Source: Methanosarcina thermophila TM-1
Lineage (GTDB): Archaea > Halobacteriota > Methanosarcinia > Methanosarcinales > Methanosarcinaceae
Direction of reading: 5' to 3'
DNA length: 64,000 bases
Assembly: GCF_000969885.1 (NCBI RefSeq)
Contig: NZ_CP009501.1
Span: forward strand, 186,001-250,000
The notes beneath the pieces are model-generated. The model was not told where the DNA came from. It did no database searches and was given only the letters and a program-made list of their open reading frames with translations. The first letter of the stretch is position 1. The number at the start of each line of letters is the position of its first letter. This document shows, one piece after another, positions 53,090 through 61,500 of this stretch. The position numbers were made by a program, and so were the translations under genes.

Positions 53090-53352
53090 TCTAACCGCAA
53101 CCACTGCGCCGGTCGATCACGCCGTCACGCTGATTTTTGATCAAACTTTTTCAGAAAAAGTTTGCGCTCAAGCAGTTTTTTGAAAAGGCTTGTGATCTAA
53201 TTTTTTAGAAAAAAGTACACACTTAAGTTTTTAAGTATGCCTGTTAAAAGGCTTGCAGGATCGGGCAAAAATGAGTAAATTTTCCGTCCAAAAATAAGCC
53301 CTCTTGAGCGAAGCGAAAAGGGCACCGTCCTCCCGAGACGGGACTCGGGTAG
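53090..53352. repeat. Composite dispersed repeat, inverted copy
   Basis: Reverse complement of the 1.09-1.4 kb element: diverged part B (GCGCCGGTCGATCACGCCGT, AAACTTTTTCAGAAAAAGTTT foldback) and then part A (AAGCCCTCTTGAGCG, CCTCCCGAGACGGGACTCGGG). It lies exactly between the two paralogous RNA candidates. Confidence 0.7.
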
Positions 53353-53466
53353 TTCAATGCTATAAGGTTAGGTCGGTGAAGAAAAATTAGAGTCTTATAC
53401 TAAGAAAAGGCAGCTTAAATAACATTATGTGTTAAAAATATTATATATGGTGCGAACATAGTATAA

Positions 53467-53668
53467 TTTGCGTTCTCATCGCAAGACCACATAGCAGACC
53501 TATTCCACAAGAAATACTTCAACGCCTACTCCGAAAAATTACCAGAAAAGCGAAGAGACAATATAAAAACTCGCTATAAGTGAGTCCAGTACCACACCTC
53601 TTACAAGACCTGATAAGTGCCGTTCGGAACTTCCAGAAATTTCCAGATGAGAACGCAATCTTTTCTCT
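53467..53668 (+). ncRNA. Structured RNA candidate, copy 2
   Basis: The same TATA box (GTTAAAAATATTATATAT, about 53431-53448) precedes TTGCGTTCTCATC (53468-53480), perfectly complementary to GATGAGAACGCAA (53646-53658), 13 pairs. An internal ACTCGC-TATAA-GTGAGT hairpin (about 53566) and GTTCGGAACTTCCAG (about 53622) match copy 1 in position, while the rest differs. It ends in TCTTTTCTCT. Conserved ends with a diverged middle indicate a maintained RNA fold. No protein frame. Confidence 0.75.
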
Positions 53669-53854
53669 AAACAAAGTATTACTCTGGTTTTTCAAGATAG
53701 TAAGGATATTGTCTTCAAGATAGTAAGAATATTGAAAGATAATTAAACATCAGAATATATTAGAAGATCAAAAGCGGTAAAGAGCAGTAAAGCAGCAGAA
53801 AACTGCAAAAACAATAAAAAAGAAGTAAAAAGGTAGTAAATTAAAAAAGAGTTT

Positions 53855-54040
53855 TTATACTGAGATTACCTCACTTTTTTTCCGTTTGAAAATCGCGATT
53901 ACTTTCCCTTCTTCATCGATGTGATCCTTTATCCATACCAGTTCCCAGCCTTCGTTTCCGATTCTCTCAAGTTCTCCCATCATCTGTGGCAGACTTAAGC
54001 CATCAAGTTTTCGAGCATCATACTCCCATAGATGTATCGT
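53855..54040 (-). CDS. DUF4177-like small protein, probable ACG start
   Basis: 61 residues: WEYDARKLDGLSLPQMMG, ERIGNEGWELVWIKDHI, AIFKRKKSE, the signature of small DUF4177-like proteins (WEY...GxEGWELV...FKR). The upstream TAA lies directly before ACG-ATA-CAT. GGAGG (54053-54049) ends 8 nt before ACG; ATA is one codon later. The next conventional start would delete the WEY block. So ACG (or ATA) initiation is inferred. Function unknown. Confidence 0.65.
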   Translation of the reverse strand, partial: TIHLWEYDARKLDGLSLPQMMGELERIGNEGWELVWIKDHIDEEGKVIAIFKRKKSEVISV

Positions 54041-54365
54041 TTAATACCCCTCCAAATAATGATAAAGATAAAATTTTTAATGTTTTATAATTGGAATAAA
54101 ACTATAAATAACCTGAACAGAAGGAAAAAAACAATCAGGTACTCACACTGGATTAAACTTTATCTTTCTTATTCCAGGTTCATTTACTCCATTTCCCTTT
54201 TTCTGCGATCTATTTTTAAGCAAGATTTACTCTATCTTAGAATGGTATAATTCCGGAATTTCGGACCGAAAGATGAAAGATTATACCATTTTCATATCTT
54301 GGTCTGCGGATTCCCTCCTTTGCCGTGAAATCTAATATGAGCTCGATTAATTCTCTCCCCTCAGA
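54041..54365. other. Intergenic region with nested inverted repeats
   Basis: 325 bp. AATGGTATAAT (54241-54251) pairs perfectly with ATTATACCATT (54280-54290), and TTTCGG-A-CCGAAA lies inside (about 54259-54271). This could end the solenoid gene's transcript or bind a regulator. A 72-codon frame from 54032 is AT-driven and rejected. Confidence 0.5.
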
Positions 54366-57095
54366 TCAGAATCTTTTTTTCTTGCGGTCTTTTGTTAAGG
54401 ATGACTTCTTTTGCTCAACCCGTTCCAGAAGGGCTTTTCCAAGGTTAGAGTATTCTTTTTTTGCAGGTTTTTCTTTTTTCGCAGTTTTCTGAGTAAAAAT
54501 AACCTCTTCTTCCTTACTTTCTAAAAGCGCTGAATATGTATCAAAAGTTTGAATAGATTCTTGAAGAAGTTTCTTTTGCCCGGGCAGGTCGCCTGGACTG
54601 AGCTTTCCGGCACGTATGAGAAGTTCTGCAAACTGTTCAAAAATTCCAGGCAATTCTCTATCTTCACTGCCGATTTCTTCAGCCATTTTTGAGAGGTATT
54701 TCTCGCTCTCAATTTTTGCTATGCCAGGTCTGTCGCTGAAAAGGATGAATAAGAGAGCCTGATAGAAATGATAATAGAATTCAGGAATATGGAAGCCTAT
54801 AGAAGCTTCGGATGCCTCTTTGAAGTAATTGACTGCTTCTTTTAGCCCAAAAATGTAAGTTGCCTCGTTTTCCGCCCTCAATGACCTCCAGAGGGAAGCT
54901 TTTCCAAGGGAACGAAGAGCATACCTTCGAACATAAATGTACGAATTGTCAGTAAGAGCCTTCAAGTCTCTCCAGGCCTGGGTTTTGTCCGGCACATGGA
55001 AAAAGGCAGATCCAAGCACACGTACCGCCGTCCTCTGCACAAAACTATCGCTGTGATCAGAAAGCCTTACCAGATCCATCCAGGCTTTTCCTTTATCTGG
55101 AACCTCTGCAAAGCCTGAAGATAGAGCGAGAACAGCCCCTTTCCTGACTTCCCGATCTTCAACGGACACGAGTTTGACAAGCTCGTTCCAGGCTGTCTGT
55201 TTATTCTCAGAGTAAACAAAAGCGGCAGCAAGAAGTTCTGCTGCTCTTTTTCGGATGTAGGCATCCTGGCTTTCAGTGAGCCTGACAAGGTCATAAAAAA
55301 TTGCAGATTTATTCTCTACTGCCGGAAAGATATTCTTAAGCAGGTCTGCTGCATCTCTTCTGGTGCCTGTGTCCTCTTCCCCGGTCAATTCAATAAGTTC
55401 ATCCCAGATATCCTGCACTTTGCCGTTATATCGTGAATAAGCCGCAAGCAGAGCTTCTATTTCAGCTTTTCGTCTCTGGGGATCCGAATCAGAACCCAGG
55501 CGTATGAGCTTGCTTATAATTTCTTTCCTGTCCGGAATGGAGCCTGACCCTGCAAACAGGTCAACCATACCTTTCTTGCGTACGTATGCGCTGCTGTCAG
55601 GTTCAGTCCTGGCAGGTTCGGAGGCAAGCTTACTACGACCTTTTTCTTTAATCTGCCACCTGCCGTTTTCCTCATTTTCCCCGGAGAGGACAGAACTCAG
55701 GGAATTAGCTGCTTTCTTTCGAAGAAAAGTACCCTTTTCTGATGCAGTTTCATAGGCTTCCCCAGCCTTGCTTCTTTTTTCGAGCTTAACCTGCGCTTCG
55801 GATTTATCTTTATCTCTGAAGAAATCCTTTTCTTCCGGCTCTCTCCGATCACGTTTTCCTATCTCTTCCCACTCCCTTGCCTCACGTTCCTTGCATAGTT
55901 CGGAATAAGCAGAAATAAGCGTATCTACAAGCTTTTGGAGCACAGAACTCTCTTTCGTTTCAGCCAGGCGTATAAGTTCGGAATATGCCTCGCTTCTTAA
56001 GGAGAGATATGGAAAAACCTTCGTGAGAATGTCAGCCGTTATGCTCTGTACATCTTCTTCCTCATTCTCTGAGAATTCCAAAAGTTCCATCCAGAGTGAG
56101 TCTTTGTTATCCATACCCGGGAATAAAGATATAAGCGCATCAGCTGCCACACTCTTTACATGATTGTCACTCGCCTTTATCAGGCTCAGGAAATCTTCCC
56201 AGACTTTTCTTTTGTCAGGCATATCAGGAGATATAAATATCAGGGCATTAATCGCCTGCTTCCGGATATGCTCATCCTCGTCTCTCGTAAGCTTGAGGAT
56301 ATCGTCCCAGGCTTTTTTCTTATCCGGGACGTGGAAAAAAACCGAGGGTAGAGCCAGAAGGATTTCCCCTTGAACCTCAGGATTTCCCGATACTGCAAGT
56401 TCCAGCAGAATCTCAAGGGTCTCATCCTTCATCTCATCCGGCATCTGGGTGTAAACAGTTCCAAGAACACGCGCAGCCTGTTTCCTGACTTTTTCATCCT
56501 CAGACTCCGTAGCCAGTTCCAATACCTCGTTCCAGGCTTCTTCCTTTTCCTTATCTGTCAGTTCCGCGAAAACAAGACTCAAAAATGAAGTCGACTTCTC
56601 CCGCACATAAGAATACTCCGAAGTTCCCATTGCAAGCAGGTCTCTCAATACCTGCTGTTTATCTGGAACTTCTTTTATCAAATAGTAAAGCGAATTGACA
56701 ATTTCGTTTTTTACATCCTCCATGCTTGATCTGGAGCTTATCAGCCCGGTAAGATCCCTCCATGCCACGGCTTTATCCGGCATGAGAGAAAAAACGCTAA
56801 CCAGAGCACTGGCTGCAGTTCTCATTACATTTTCTTCCGGATAAGCTGTCAGATTAACGAACTTGTTCCACACAAATTCCTTATCCGGGACATTCGGAAA
56901 AACGGTTACAAGGGAATTGATGGCTTCTTCCCTGACTGCACTGTCCCTGTCAGAACAAAGCCTTAGTAAATCATCAAAAGCCTGTCTCCTGTCAGGAAAT
57001 GCCTCAAAAAAGATTCCCAGCTGCTTTGCGGCTTCTATTCTCTCATCTGAAACCTGACTTAAAGTTTTGTTATGTATCTCTGGCTGCTCACTCAA
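54366..57095 (-). CDS. HEAT-repeat protein, 909 residues
   Basis: A long alpha-solenoid. About 17 units of 38-40 residues of the type VPDKKKAWDDILKLTRDEDE, HIRKQAINALIFISP recur in two blocks (1-410 and 530-730), separated by a charged, low-complexity linker (about 410-520, KRDRREPEEKDFFRDKDKSE). The last 180 residues form a different helical domain (YFKEASEASIGFHIPEFYYH). HEAT proteins scaffold complexes; no enzyme domain or signal is seen. Start is TTG at 57095, with GGTGAC upstream. It is divergent from another solenoid gene. Confidence 0.85.
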   Translation of the reverse strand: MSEQPEIHNKTLSQVSDERIEAAKQLGIFFEAFPDRRQAFDDLLRLCSDRDSAVREEAINSLVTVFPNVPDKEFVWNKFVNLTAYPEENVMRTAASALVSVFSLMPDKAVAWRDLTGLISSRSSMEDVKNEIVNSLYYLIKEVPDKQQVLRDLLAMGTSEYSYVREKSTSFLSLVFAELTDKEKEEAWNEVLELATESEDEKVRKQAARVLGTVYTQMPDEMKDETLEILLELAVSGNPEVQGEILLALPSVFFHVPDKKKAWDDILKLTRDEDEHIRKQAINALIFISPDMPDKRKVWEDFLSLIKASDNHVKSVAADALISLFPGMDNKDSLWMELLEFSENEEEDVQSITADILTKVFPYLSLRSEAYSELIRLAETKESSVLQKLVDTLISAYSELCKEREAREWEEIGKRDRREPEEKDFFRDKDKSEAQVKLEKRSKAGEAYETASEKGTFLRKKAANSLSSVLSGENEENGRWQIKEKGRSKLASEPARTEPDSSAYVRKKGMVDLFAGSGSIPDRKEIISKLIRLGSDSDPQRRKAEIEALLAAYSRYNGKVQDIWDELIELTGEEDTGTRRDAADLLKNIFPAVENKSAIFYDLVRLTESQDAYIRKRAAELLAAAFVYSENKQTAWNELVKLVSVEDREVRKGAVLALSSGFAEVPDKGKAWMDLVRLSDHSDSFVQRTAVRVLGSAFFHVPDKTQAWRDLKALTDNSYIYVRRYALRSLGKASLWRSLRAENEATYIFGLKEAVNYFKEASEASIGFHIPEFYYHFYQALLFILFSDRPGIAKIESEKYLSKMAEEIGSEDRELPGIFEQFAELLIRAGKLSPGDLPGQKKLLQESIQTFDTYSALLESKEEEVIFTQKTAKKEKPAKKEYSNLGKALLERVEQKKSSLTKDRKKKRF

Positions 57096-57519
57096 GAATT
57101 GTCACCGACCTCTGCTCTAACACCGTCCTGTTTGCAAGCTCTTATTTACAATCCAATCTGGCAGATTCCCTCTTATAATTATTGATTCCAGATTTCAACT
57201 GGCAGTAAAGAATGATGAAATGACAGACTAAGTAGAAAACTGGACGAATCATATTTGAATCAGAGATCTCTCAGGCAGGAGGCAGGATTATTTCTTTTTA
57301 GGGATACCTGCAAACATAATTCTCAGGAATTGTTCAATCCCATTATTTTTTAAAAACGTTCTTTCAATATAGGATTATTTGAATATGGACTTATATAATT
57401 GTGAATTATGTAGTCATTGAGGGTGTTACACCTGGGGTGCTGCACCTGGCTCTATCAGTTTATTTAGACTGAAGAGGAAAATAAAAATAACATATTATGT
57501 TAAATGGAAGGCTGAAATA
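57096..57519. promoter_or_regulatory. Divergent promoter region of two solenoid genes
   Basis: 424 bp. Rightward AT-rich elements lie at about 57385-57410. Short direct repeats GGGTGTTACACCTGG and GGTGCTGCACCTGG occur at about 57421-57450. No other feature recognised. Confidence 0.4.
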
Positions 57520-58959
57520 ATGCGGCAACAGGACATAATAGCCAGACAACTGGCGCAAAAAGTAACAGATTTTATTGAACCTGTTATCCCCTATCTGGTC
57601 ATAGGGTCCAAAAAAGCGGCTGAGGAAGCCCGCAAACAGGTAGGACCTGAAGTCTGGGAGATTAAAAGAAAATTATGGGGAAAATTATGTTCGACAGGGT
57701 GCGTTGGGTTGAAAGAAGCCGCAAAAGATATGATTGTTGCACCCTCTGATACGGAGGTAAGGCAAGTTCTGACTCAGGAGATTTTAAAATTGCTTGAAGA
57801 AAACCCTGATTTAACTGAAGAAATTTCGTCTTTTATGGAAGATGAATCCATACAGAGGCTGATGACCGAATACAATCCGGCAAGGGCTACAGATCAGAAT
57901 TCAAAACAGGAATCAAAGCAGATCTCAAAGCAAACCCTCATTGATAGACTTAGAGTGTTTGAAGAATTTAACAGACTGCTTGAGGGATTTGCAGCAAGAA
58001 AGGGCACTTCTGAGGGTTTGGAGCGGTCTGAAATGCCTGACACCGAAAAGCTTACTGGTTCGGGCGTTACAGGTAAAAAAAGTGCAAGTGCCCTGAGACT
58101 TGAGCAAATCGCAGAAATTAAACAAATTGAAAAAACGGATTTTGAAAGAGCTTACGTCGCAAAGAATAATCTTGCAAAAATTTGTTTTGGAGATACAGGC
58201 GTTTTGAAAGCCGAGCCTGAGCTCCAAAATGAGTCCGAGAGGACAAAGAACCTTTTATTGCAGATTTCTTATCTGGAGAAGCCGGAAAAACAAGAGGTAT
58301 TGAAAAAAGCCCTTGATTTTGCCTCCCGGATCCAGTACGGGGATCTGAGATCACAGGCTCTTTCCCTAGTTATTCCCCATCTTAACGGACCAGAGAAAGC
58401 CGAACTTATCGGGAAAGCCCTTGAATCCGCCTCCCATATCCATGATGAGGATGAAAGAGCTCTTGTCCTTTCTTCACTTCTTCCCCACCTGAGAGGTCAG
58501 GGCAAAGAAGAGCTTATTGAAAAAATCTTTGGCTTTGCCTATTTCTTTAAGTATGGGGATATAAAATTCCAGATTCTTTCCTCGCTTCTTCCTCATCTCT
58601 ACGGGTCAAGGAATGAAATACTTATTGAGAAAGCCCTTGAACTGGTAACAGTGATCCACTCCAGATACCAAAGGGTACAGGCTCTCTCATCTCTTATTAC
58701 ATACCTGAATGAACAGAGAAAACAGGAAGTTATAGACCAGGCGCTTGAGTTGGCTTTCACTCTTAATGATAAAGACATGAGGCCTGAAGCCCTCTCATAC
58801 ATTCTTCCATATCTGGAGGAACCAGAAAGAAAAGAAATTCTTAAAAAAGCCCTTGATATGGCGTCCGAAATTAAATCAGAATATCAAAAAGCTGAAGCTC
58901 TTTCCTCGCTTGCTCCATACCTTGATGAGCTGGAAAGTGAAGAAGTTATGGGCTCCTGA
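57520..58959 (+). CDS. Alpha-helical repeat protein, 479 residues
   Basis: N-terminal 160 residues: helical, no match recognised (includes KKAAEEARKQVGPEVWEIKR). Residues 230-479: about six 37-residue helical repeats of the type KALEFASRIHDEDERAQALS, SLLPHLRGQGKEEL, found in NB-ARC/NACHT-associated tails of bacteria and methanogens, here without any NTPase. The ATG follows GGAAGG. Divergent from the HEAT gene. Possibly a scaffold or regulator; function unknown. Confidence 0.7.
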   Translation: MRQQDIIARQLAQKVTDFIEPVIPYLVIGSKKAAEEARKQVGPEVWEIKRKLWGKLCSTGCVGLKEAAKDMIVAPSDTEVRQVLTQEILKLLEENPDLTEEISSFMEDESIQRLMTEYNPARATDQNSKQESKQISKQTLIDRLRVFEEFNRLLEGFAARKGTSEGLERSEMPDTEKLTGSGVTGKKSASALRLEQIAEIKQIEKTDFERAYVAKNNLAKICFGDTGVLKAEPELQNESERTKNLLLQISYLEKPEKQEVLKKALDFASRIQYGDLRSQALSLVIPHLNGPEKAELIGKALESASHIHDEDERALVLSSLLPHLRGQGKEELIEKIFGFAYFFKYGDIKFQILSSLLPHLYGSRNEILIEKALELVTVIHSRYQRVQALSSLITYLNEQRKQEVIDQALELAFTLNDKDMRPEALSYILPYLEEPERKEILKKALDMASEIKSEYQKAEALSSLAPYLDELESEEVMGS

Positions 58960-59357
58960 ACCTCTGTTTTTAACTTTCTTAACATTTTCTTAACTTTCTT
59001 AGCTCTTTCTTAATTTTCTTAACTCTTTTTTAACTCATGATGCTCTAATAGAATTATATAATTAACTTCAGCAAGCCAGAAGCGCAGGAAAGACTAATCT
59101 TGAACTCTGATTCAAAAACTTTAGATGTATAAAATCCTGTCACTTCTGAAAAACCAGAATATTCATATGCTCAATAGAAATTCGATAATTAAGAGTGCTT
59201 AAATATATAATTAATCTATTATTAATCCTACAAAAATTAATTTTGATATTATCTATTTGTATTGATTATTTTACTTTATTATATCCATGCATTAGCTGAA
59301 TCAAATAACCGAATAAGTAGCCGAATAAAGTAGCTGAATTCGGAATGGGGGTAAAAA
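58960..59357. other. T-rich terminator and spacer region
   Basis: About 400 bp. From 58966 to 59034 a T-rich tract of repeated TTTCTTAACT units ends the upstream gene. The rest is AT-rich promoter sequence of the next gene. Confidence 0.5.
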
Positions 59358-59702
59358 GTGAAAATCAAACTGGTATTTCTTCTGCCAGTCCTGTTTCTGG
59401 TTTTCTCTGCGGGATTTGCTCAGGCGCAGTTAGGAGGAAGCGGGTGCAAGCCTATTAAATTCGTTAATGTCACGCCTGATAGATTTAAGTGCATGAAGGA
59501 GAGGCTTCAGGACGCTGGAATAACAGTCACGCCTGGGAATGAGGGAGAGCTTTCGGGGCAGGGTTTTACTGCAGAATTCCAGTGGGATGGAGAATCGAAC
59601 CTTACAATTACGGTTACGGACAAACCTCTCATTGTCAACTGTAATAACATAGACCATGCATTAATACGGTTTGTAAAAGAGTGCGACATTACGAGGAGCT
59701 AA
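59358..59702 (+). CDS. Small secreted protein
   Basis: 114 residues with a signal peptide (KIKLVFLLPVLFLVFSAGFA then QAQ). The mature part has four cysteines and ends VNCNNIDHALIRFVKECDI; no family recognised. Start GTG at 59358 after GGGGGT. It stands before the defence-like island. Secreted or anchored in the cell envelope. Confidence 0.65.
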   Translation: MKIKLVFLLPVLFLVFSAGFAQAQLGGSGCKPIKFVNVTPDRFKCMKERLQDAGITVTPGNEGELSGQGFTAEFQWDGESNLTITVTDKPLIVNCNNIDHALIRFVKECDITRS

Positions 59703-59879
59703 TAAAGCTTGTAAATGGGCTGTACAAACCTTATTTTGATGCTTCAGGATTGTCTCTTTAGCCTTTTAACGTGTATTTAGTTTCTATTTTTGAGTACCAG
59801 CGCTCTCACCGGCTGTCAGGCAGCCGGCATTTCTCTAAAAACAAAATAGAAAAAGACTGAACTTTAGAAAGCAGCAATA

Positions 59880-60051
59880 TTATCGTTTCTTCCCGTTTTT
59901 TACTTTCTCTGCCTTTATTCTCTCAAGCAAAACCTCCACCGTCTCATAATCCCTCCCTTCCCTTCTTGCAATCTCAGCCTCTGTCTCAACAAGTTGATCG
60001 GAAAATGCTTTTGCAAGAATGGACTGCCTTAGTTTTTCAGTTTTTTCTCTT
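59880..60051 (-). pseudogene. HsdS C-terminal remnant 1
   Basis: A frame without any start reads EKLRQSILAKAFSDQLVETE, EIARREGRDYETVEVLLERI, KAEK: the C-terminal conserved helix and tail of type I restriction specificity subunits (HsdS). The rest of the gene is absent. A homologous copy with its downstream sequence lies at 61319-61500, so the segment was duplicated. No hsdM or hsdR in the window. Confidence 0.8.
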
Positions 60052-60110
60052 GTTGTTTAGTTTTTGGATTGACAGAGAAGGCAAAGTGCATGCAAGTGCC
60101 AAAATAGTCA

Positions 60111-60535
60111 TCAATATGATCGCAGAATCTTAGAGACGGTATCATACATTTCTTTTGCAAAATTTATAGAAAATACGGCTTCTTCGAAAGTAACAAAAGT
60201 TCCGCGTACTGGACGTTGTGACGAGAGATGCGCATCTTATCGAAGACGTTTACGAGTTTTAGTAGGAGAGGATCATCTTTATACAGATGTTTAAGTGCGA
60301 TACTGAGACAGGAGTGGCTGCGTTCTGTATAGCCTTTTGAGAAAAGTAAAGCTCTAGCACTATGAAATGCACTATTATATGCAGCTAGTTGCACCATTTC
60401 ATACTCGTCAATTTCCAGATTCTTTTGTGCGGAGCGCAGAAAACGTTCTGCCGCTGATATTGATACAGGTATTCTTTCCCAAGCTCGGGAATCATGCTTA
60501 ATCAGTTTTTCGGCTTGGCACTCCTTCCAGTTCAT
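60111..60535 (-). pseudogene. HEPN toxin-like gene with C-terminal frameshift
   Basis: The first frame gives 123 residues: an HEPN fold (VQLAAYNSAFHSARALLFSK, ERSHSCLSIALKHLY) with RISRHNVQY. It ends at TAA (60164). The next frame continues coherently with TFEEAVFSINFAKEMYDTVS, KILRSY (60111-60190), the expected HEPN C-terminal helix. So a small indel near 60195 truncates the toxin. It overlaps the MNT gene by 4 bp, an operon. HEPN proteins are RNases held by MNT partners; this one may be damaged or read by frameshifting. Confidence 0.7.
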
Positions 60536-61077
60536 AGTTCCGCACCCGTGAAAAGAATGTGTTTGGTGAGTACGCTAAGGACAAAGGGATCATCTTTTTT
60601 CTTTCGACTCTCCCATTCATAGTAAGGGATAACAGTCACTTGAAGCTCATGCCCGACATTTGTTTCAATTTCTGGAACGAGTGCATAATTAACGTCCTGC
60701 TCTGTTCCAATTACCAGAACATCAATATCACTTTTTTCATCAAAACTTCCAGATGCTATGCTCCCGTACACTGCAAGAGAAATCGCATTTGGAGCCAGTT
60801 CTTCCAGCTTTCCTTCCCACAGCTTCAGCACCATAAAAGTTTTTTTCAATTCCCTTGCTATATAGCTGGAATTGTTAAGGGTAAACATATGCGCCGTACC
60901 GATTTTTTCCATGTCCACAAGTTGTTCTCTGTAAAACAAATCTGTGAACCTCTTGACGCTGCCGGGTGAAACCTCAAGCTCACGGGAAAGCTCATTAATG
61001 TTTATGGAACTGGTAGGGTGGGAAAGAAACCATCCCAGGATTTTATTACCAACACATTTGTTAAATTCGTCTATCAT
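60532..61077 (-). CDS. MNT nucleotidyltransferase antitoxin with N-terminal winged helix
   Basis: 181 residues. Residues 1-70: a winged-helix domain (INELSRELEVSPGSVKRFTD). Residues 90-160: minimal nucleotidyltransferase motif VYGSIASGSFDEKSDIDVLV with the GS...DxD catalytic pattern intact. MNT proteins can block HEPN toxins by AMPylation; the winged helix suggests it also represses its own operon. The start codon lies inside tandem palindromes, supporting this. Confidence 0.85.
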   Translation of the reverse strand: MIDEFNKCVGNKILGWFLSHPTSSININELSRELEVSPGSVKRFTDLFYREQLVDMEKIGTAHMFTLNNSSYIARELKKTFMVLKLWEGKLEELAPNAISLAVYGSIASGSFDEKSDIDVLVIGTEQDVNYALVPEIETNVGHELQVTVIPYYEWESRKKKDDPFVLSVLTKHILFTGAEL

Positions 61078-61113
61078 TCAATATGTTGAATGATCATTCA
61101 ATATATTAAACGA
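61074..61113. promoter_or_regulatory. Tandem 20-bp palindromes at the MNT start
   Basis: 61074-61093 is a perfect palindrome with arms TCATTCAA and TTGAATGA around a 4-bp centre. 61094-61113 is a second, imperfect one (TCATTCAA then TTAAACGA). The first covers the MNT start codon; the second holds the TATA-like element, read leftward. This is the typical arrangement for an autorepressed toxin-antitoxin promoter. The mRNA is probably leaderless. Confidence 0.75.
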
Positions 61114-61224
61114 TTATGGCATGACCATAAATCCTGGCTGGATCTTCGTTATCTTAAAATCTTAGCAGAAGAAAAATGTCAAACTAATTAATTTTGAGCT
61201 TGCGAACCGGAAAATTATAGAATT

Positions 61225-61318
61225 CTTGGACTCCGAGATACTCAACGGCTGCGCAGCAGGCGGCCTTTCCTGAAAAATAAAGAAGAAAAGAGATTAAATT
61301 CGAAAAGATATAACATTG
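61225..61318. repeat. Duplicated sequence downstream of the hsdS scar
   Basis: ACTCCGAGATACTCAACGGCTG with GGCGGCCTTTCCTGAAAAA resembles the 59790-59845 stretch (CTCTCACCGGCTG, GCCGGCATTTCTCTAAAAA), so scar copies carry a common downstream terminator-like hairpin. Confidence 0.55.
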
Positions 61319-61500
61319 TCATTTTTTCTTGCTTTTCACATTTTCTATTTTCCTCTTTTCCGCTTTTATTCTCTCAAGCAAAACCTCCGCCGTCTCATAT
61401 TCCCTGCCTTCTCTTCTTGCAATCTCAGCCTCTGTCTCAACAAGTTGACCGGAAAACGCAGGTTTTTCGAGTTCGTTCGATTTTTGATTGACATTTTAAC
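61319..61500 (-). pseudogene. HsdS C-terminal remnant 2
   Basis: Frame without a conventional start: PAFSGQLVETEAEIARREGR, EYETAEVLLERIKAEKRK, then KSKKK and TGA. Very similar to remnant 1, including identical ETEAEIARREGR, but with a different upstream junction (replacing LRQSILAK by NELEKP). The two scars bracket the HEPN/MNT pair, suggesting insertion or recombination between duplicated hsdS ends. Confidence 0.8.

Noticed and set aside
54032-54250. 72-codon frame rich in Ile/Lys/Leu
   Set aside because: AT-driven, no ribosome site, interrupted context and overlap with the DUF4177 start region.
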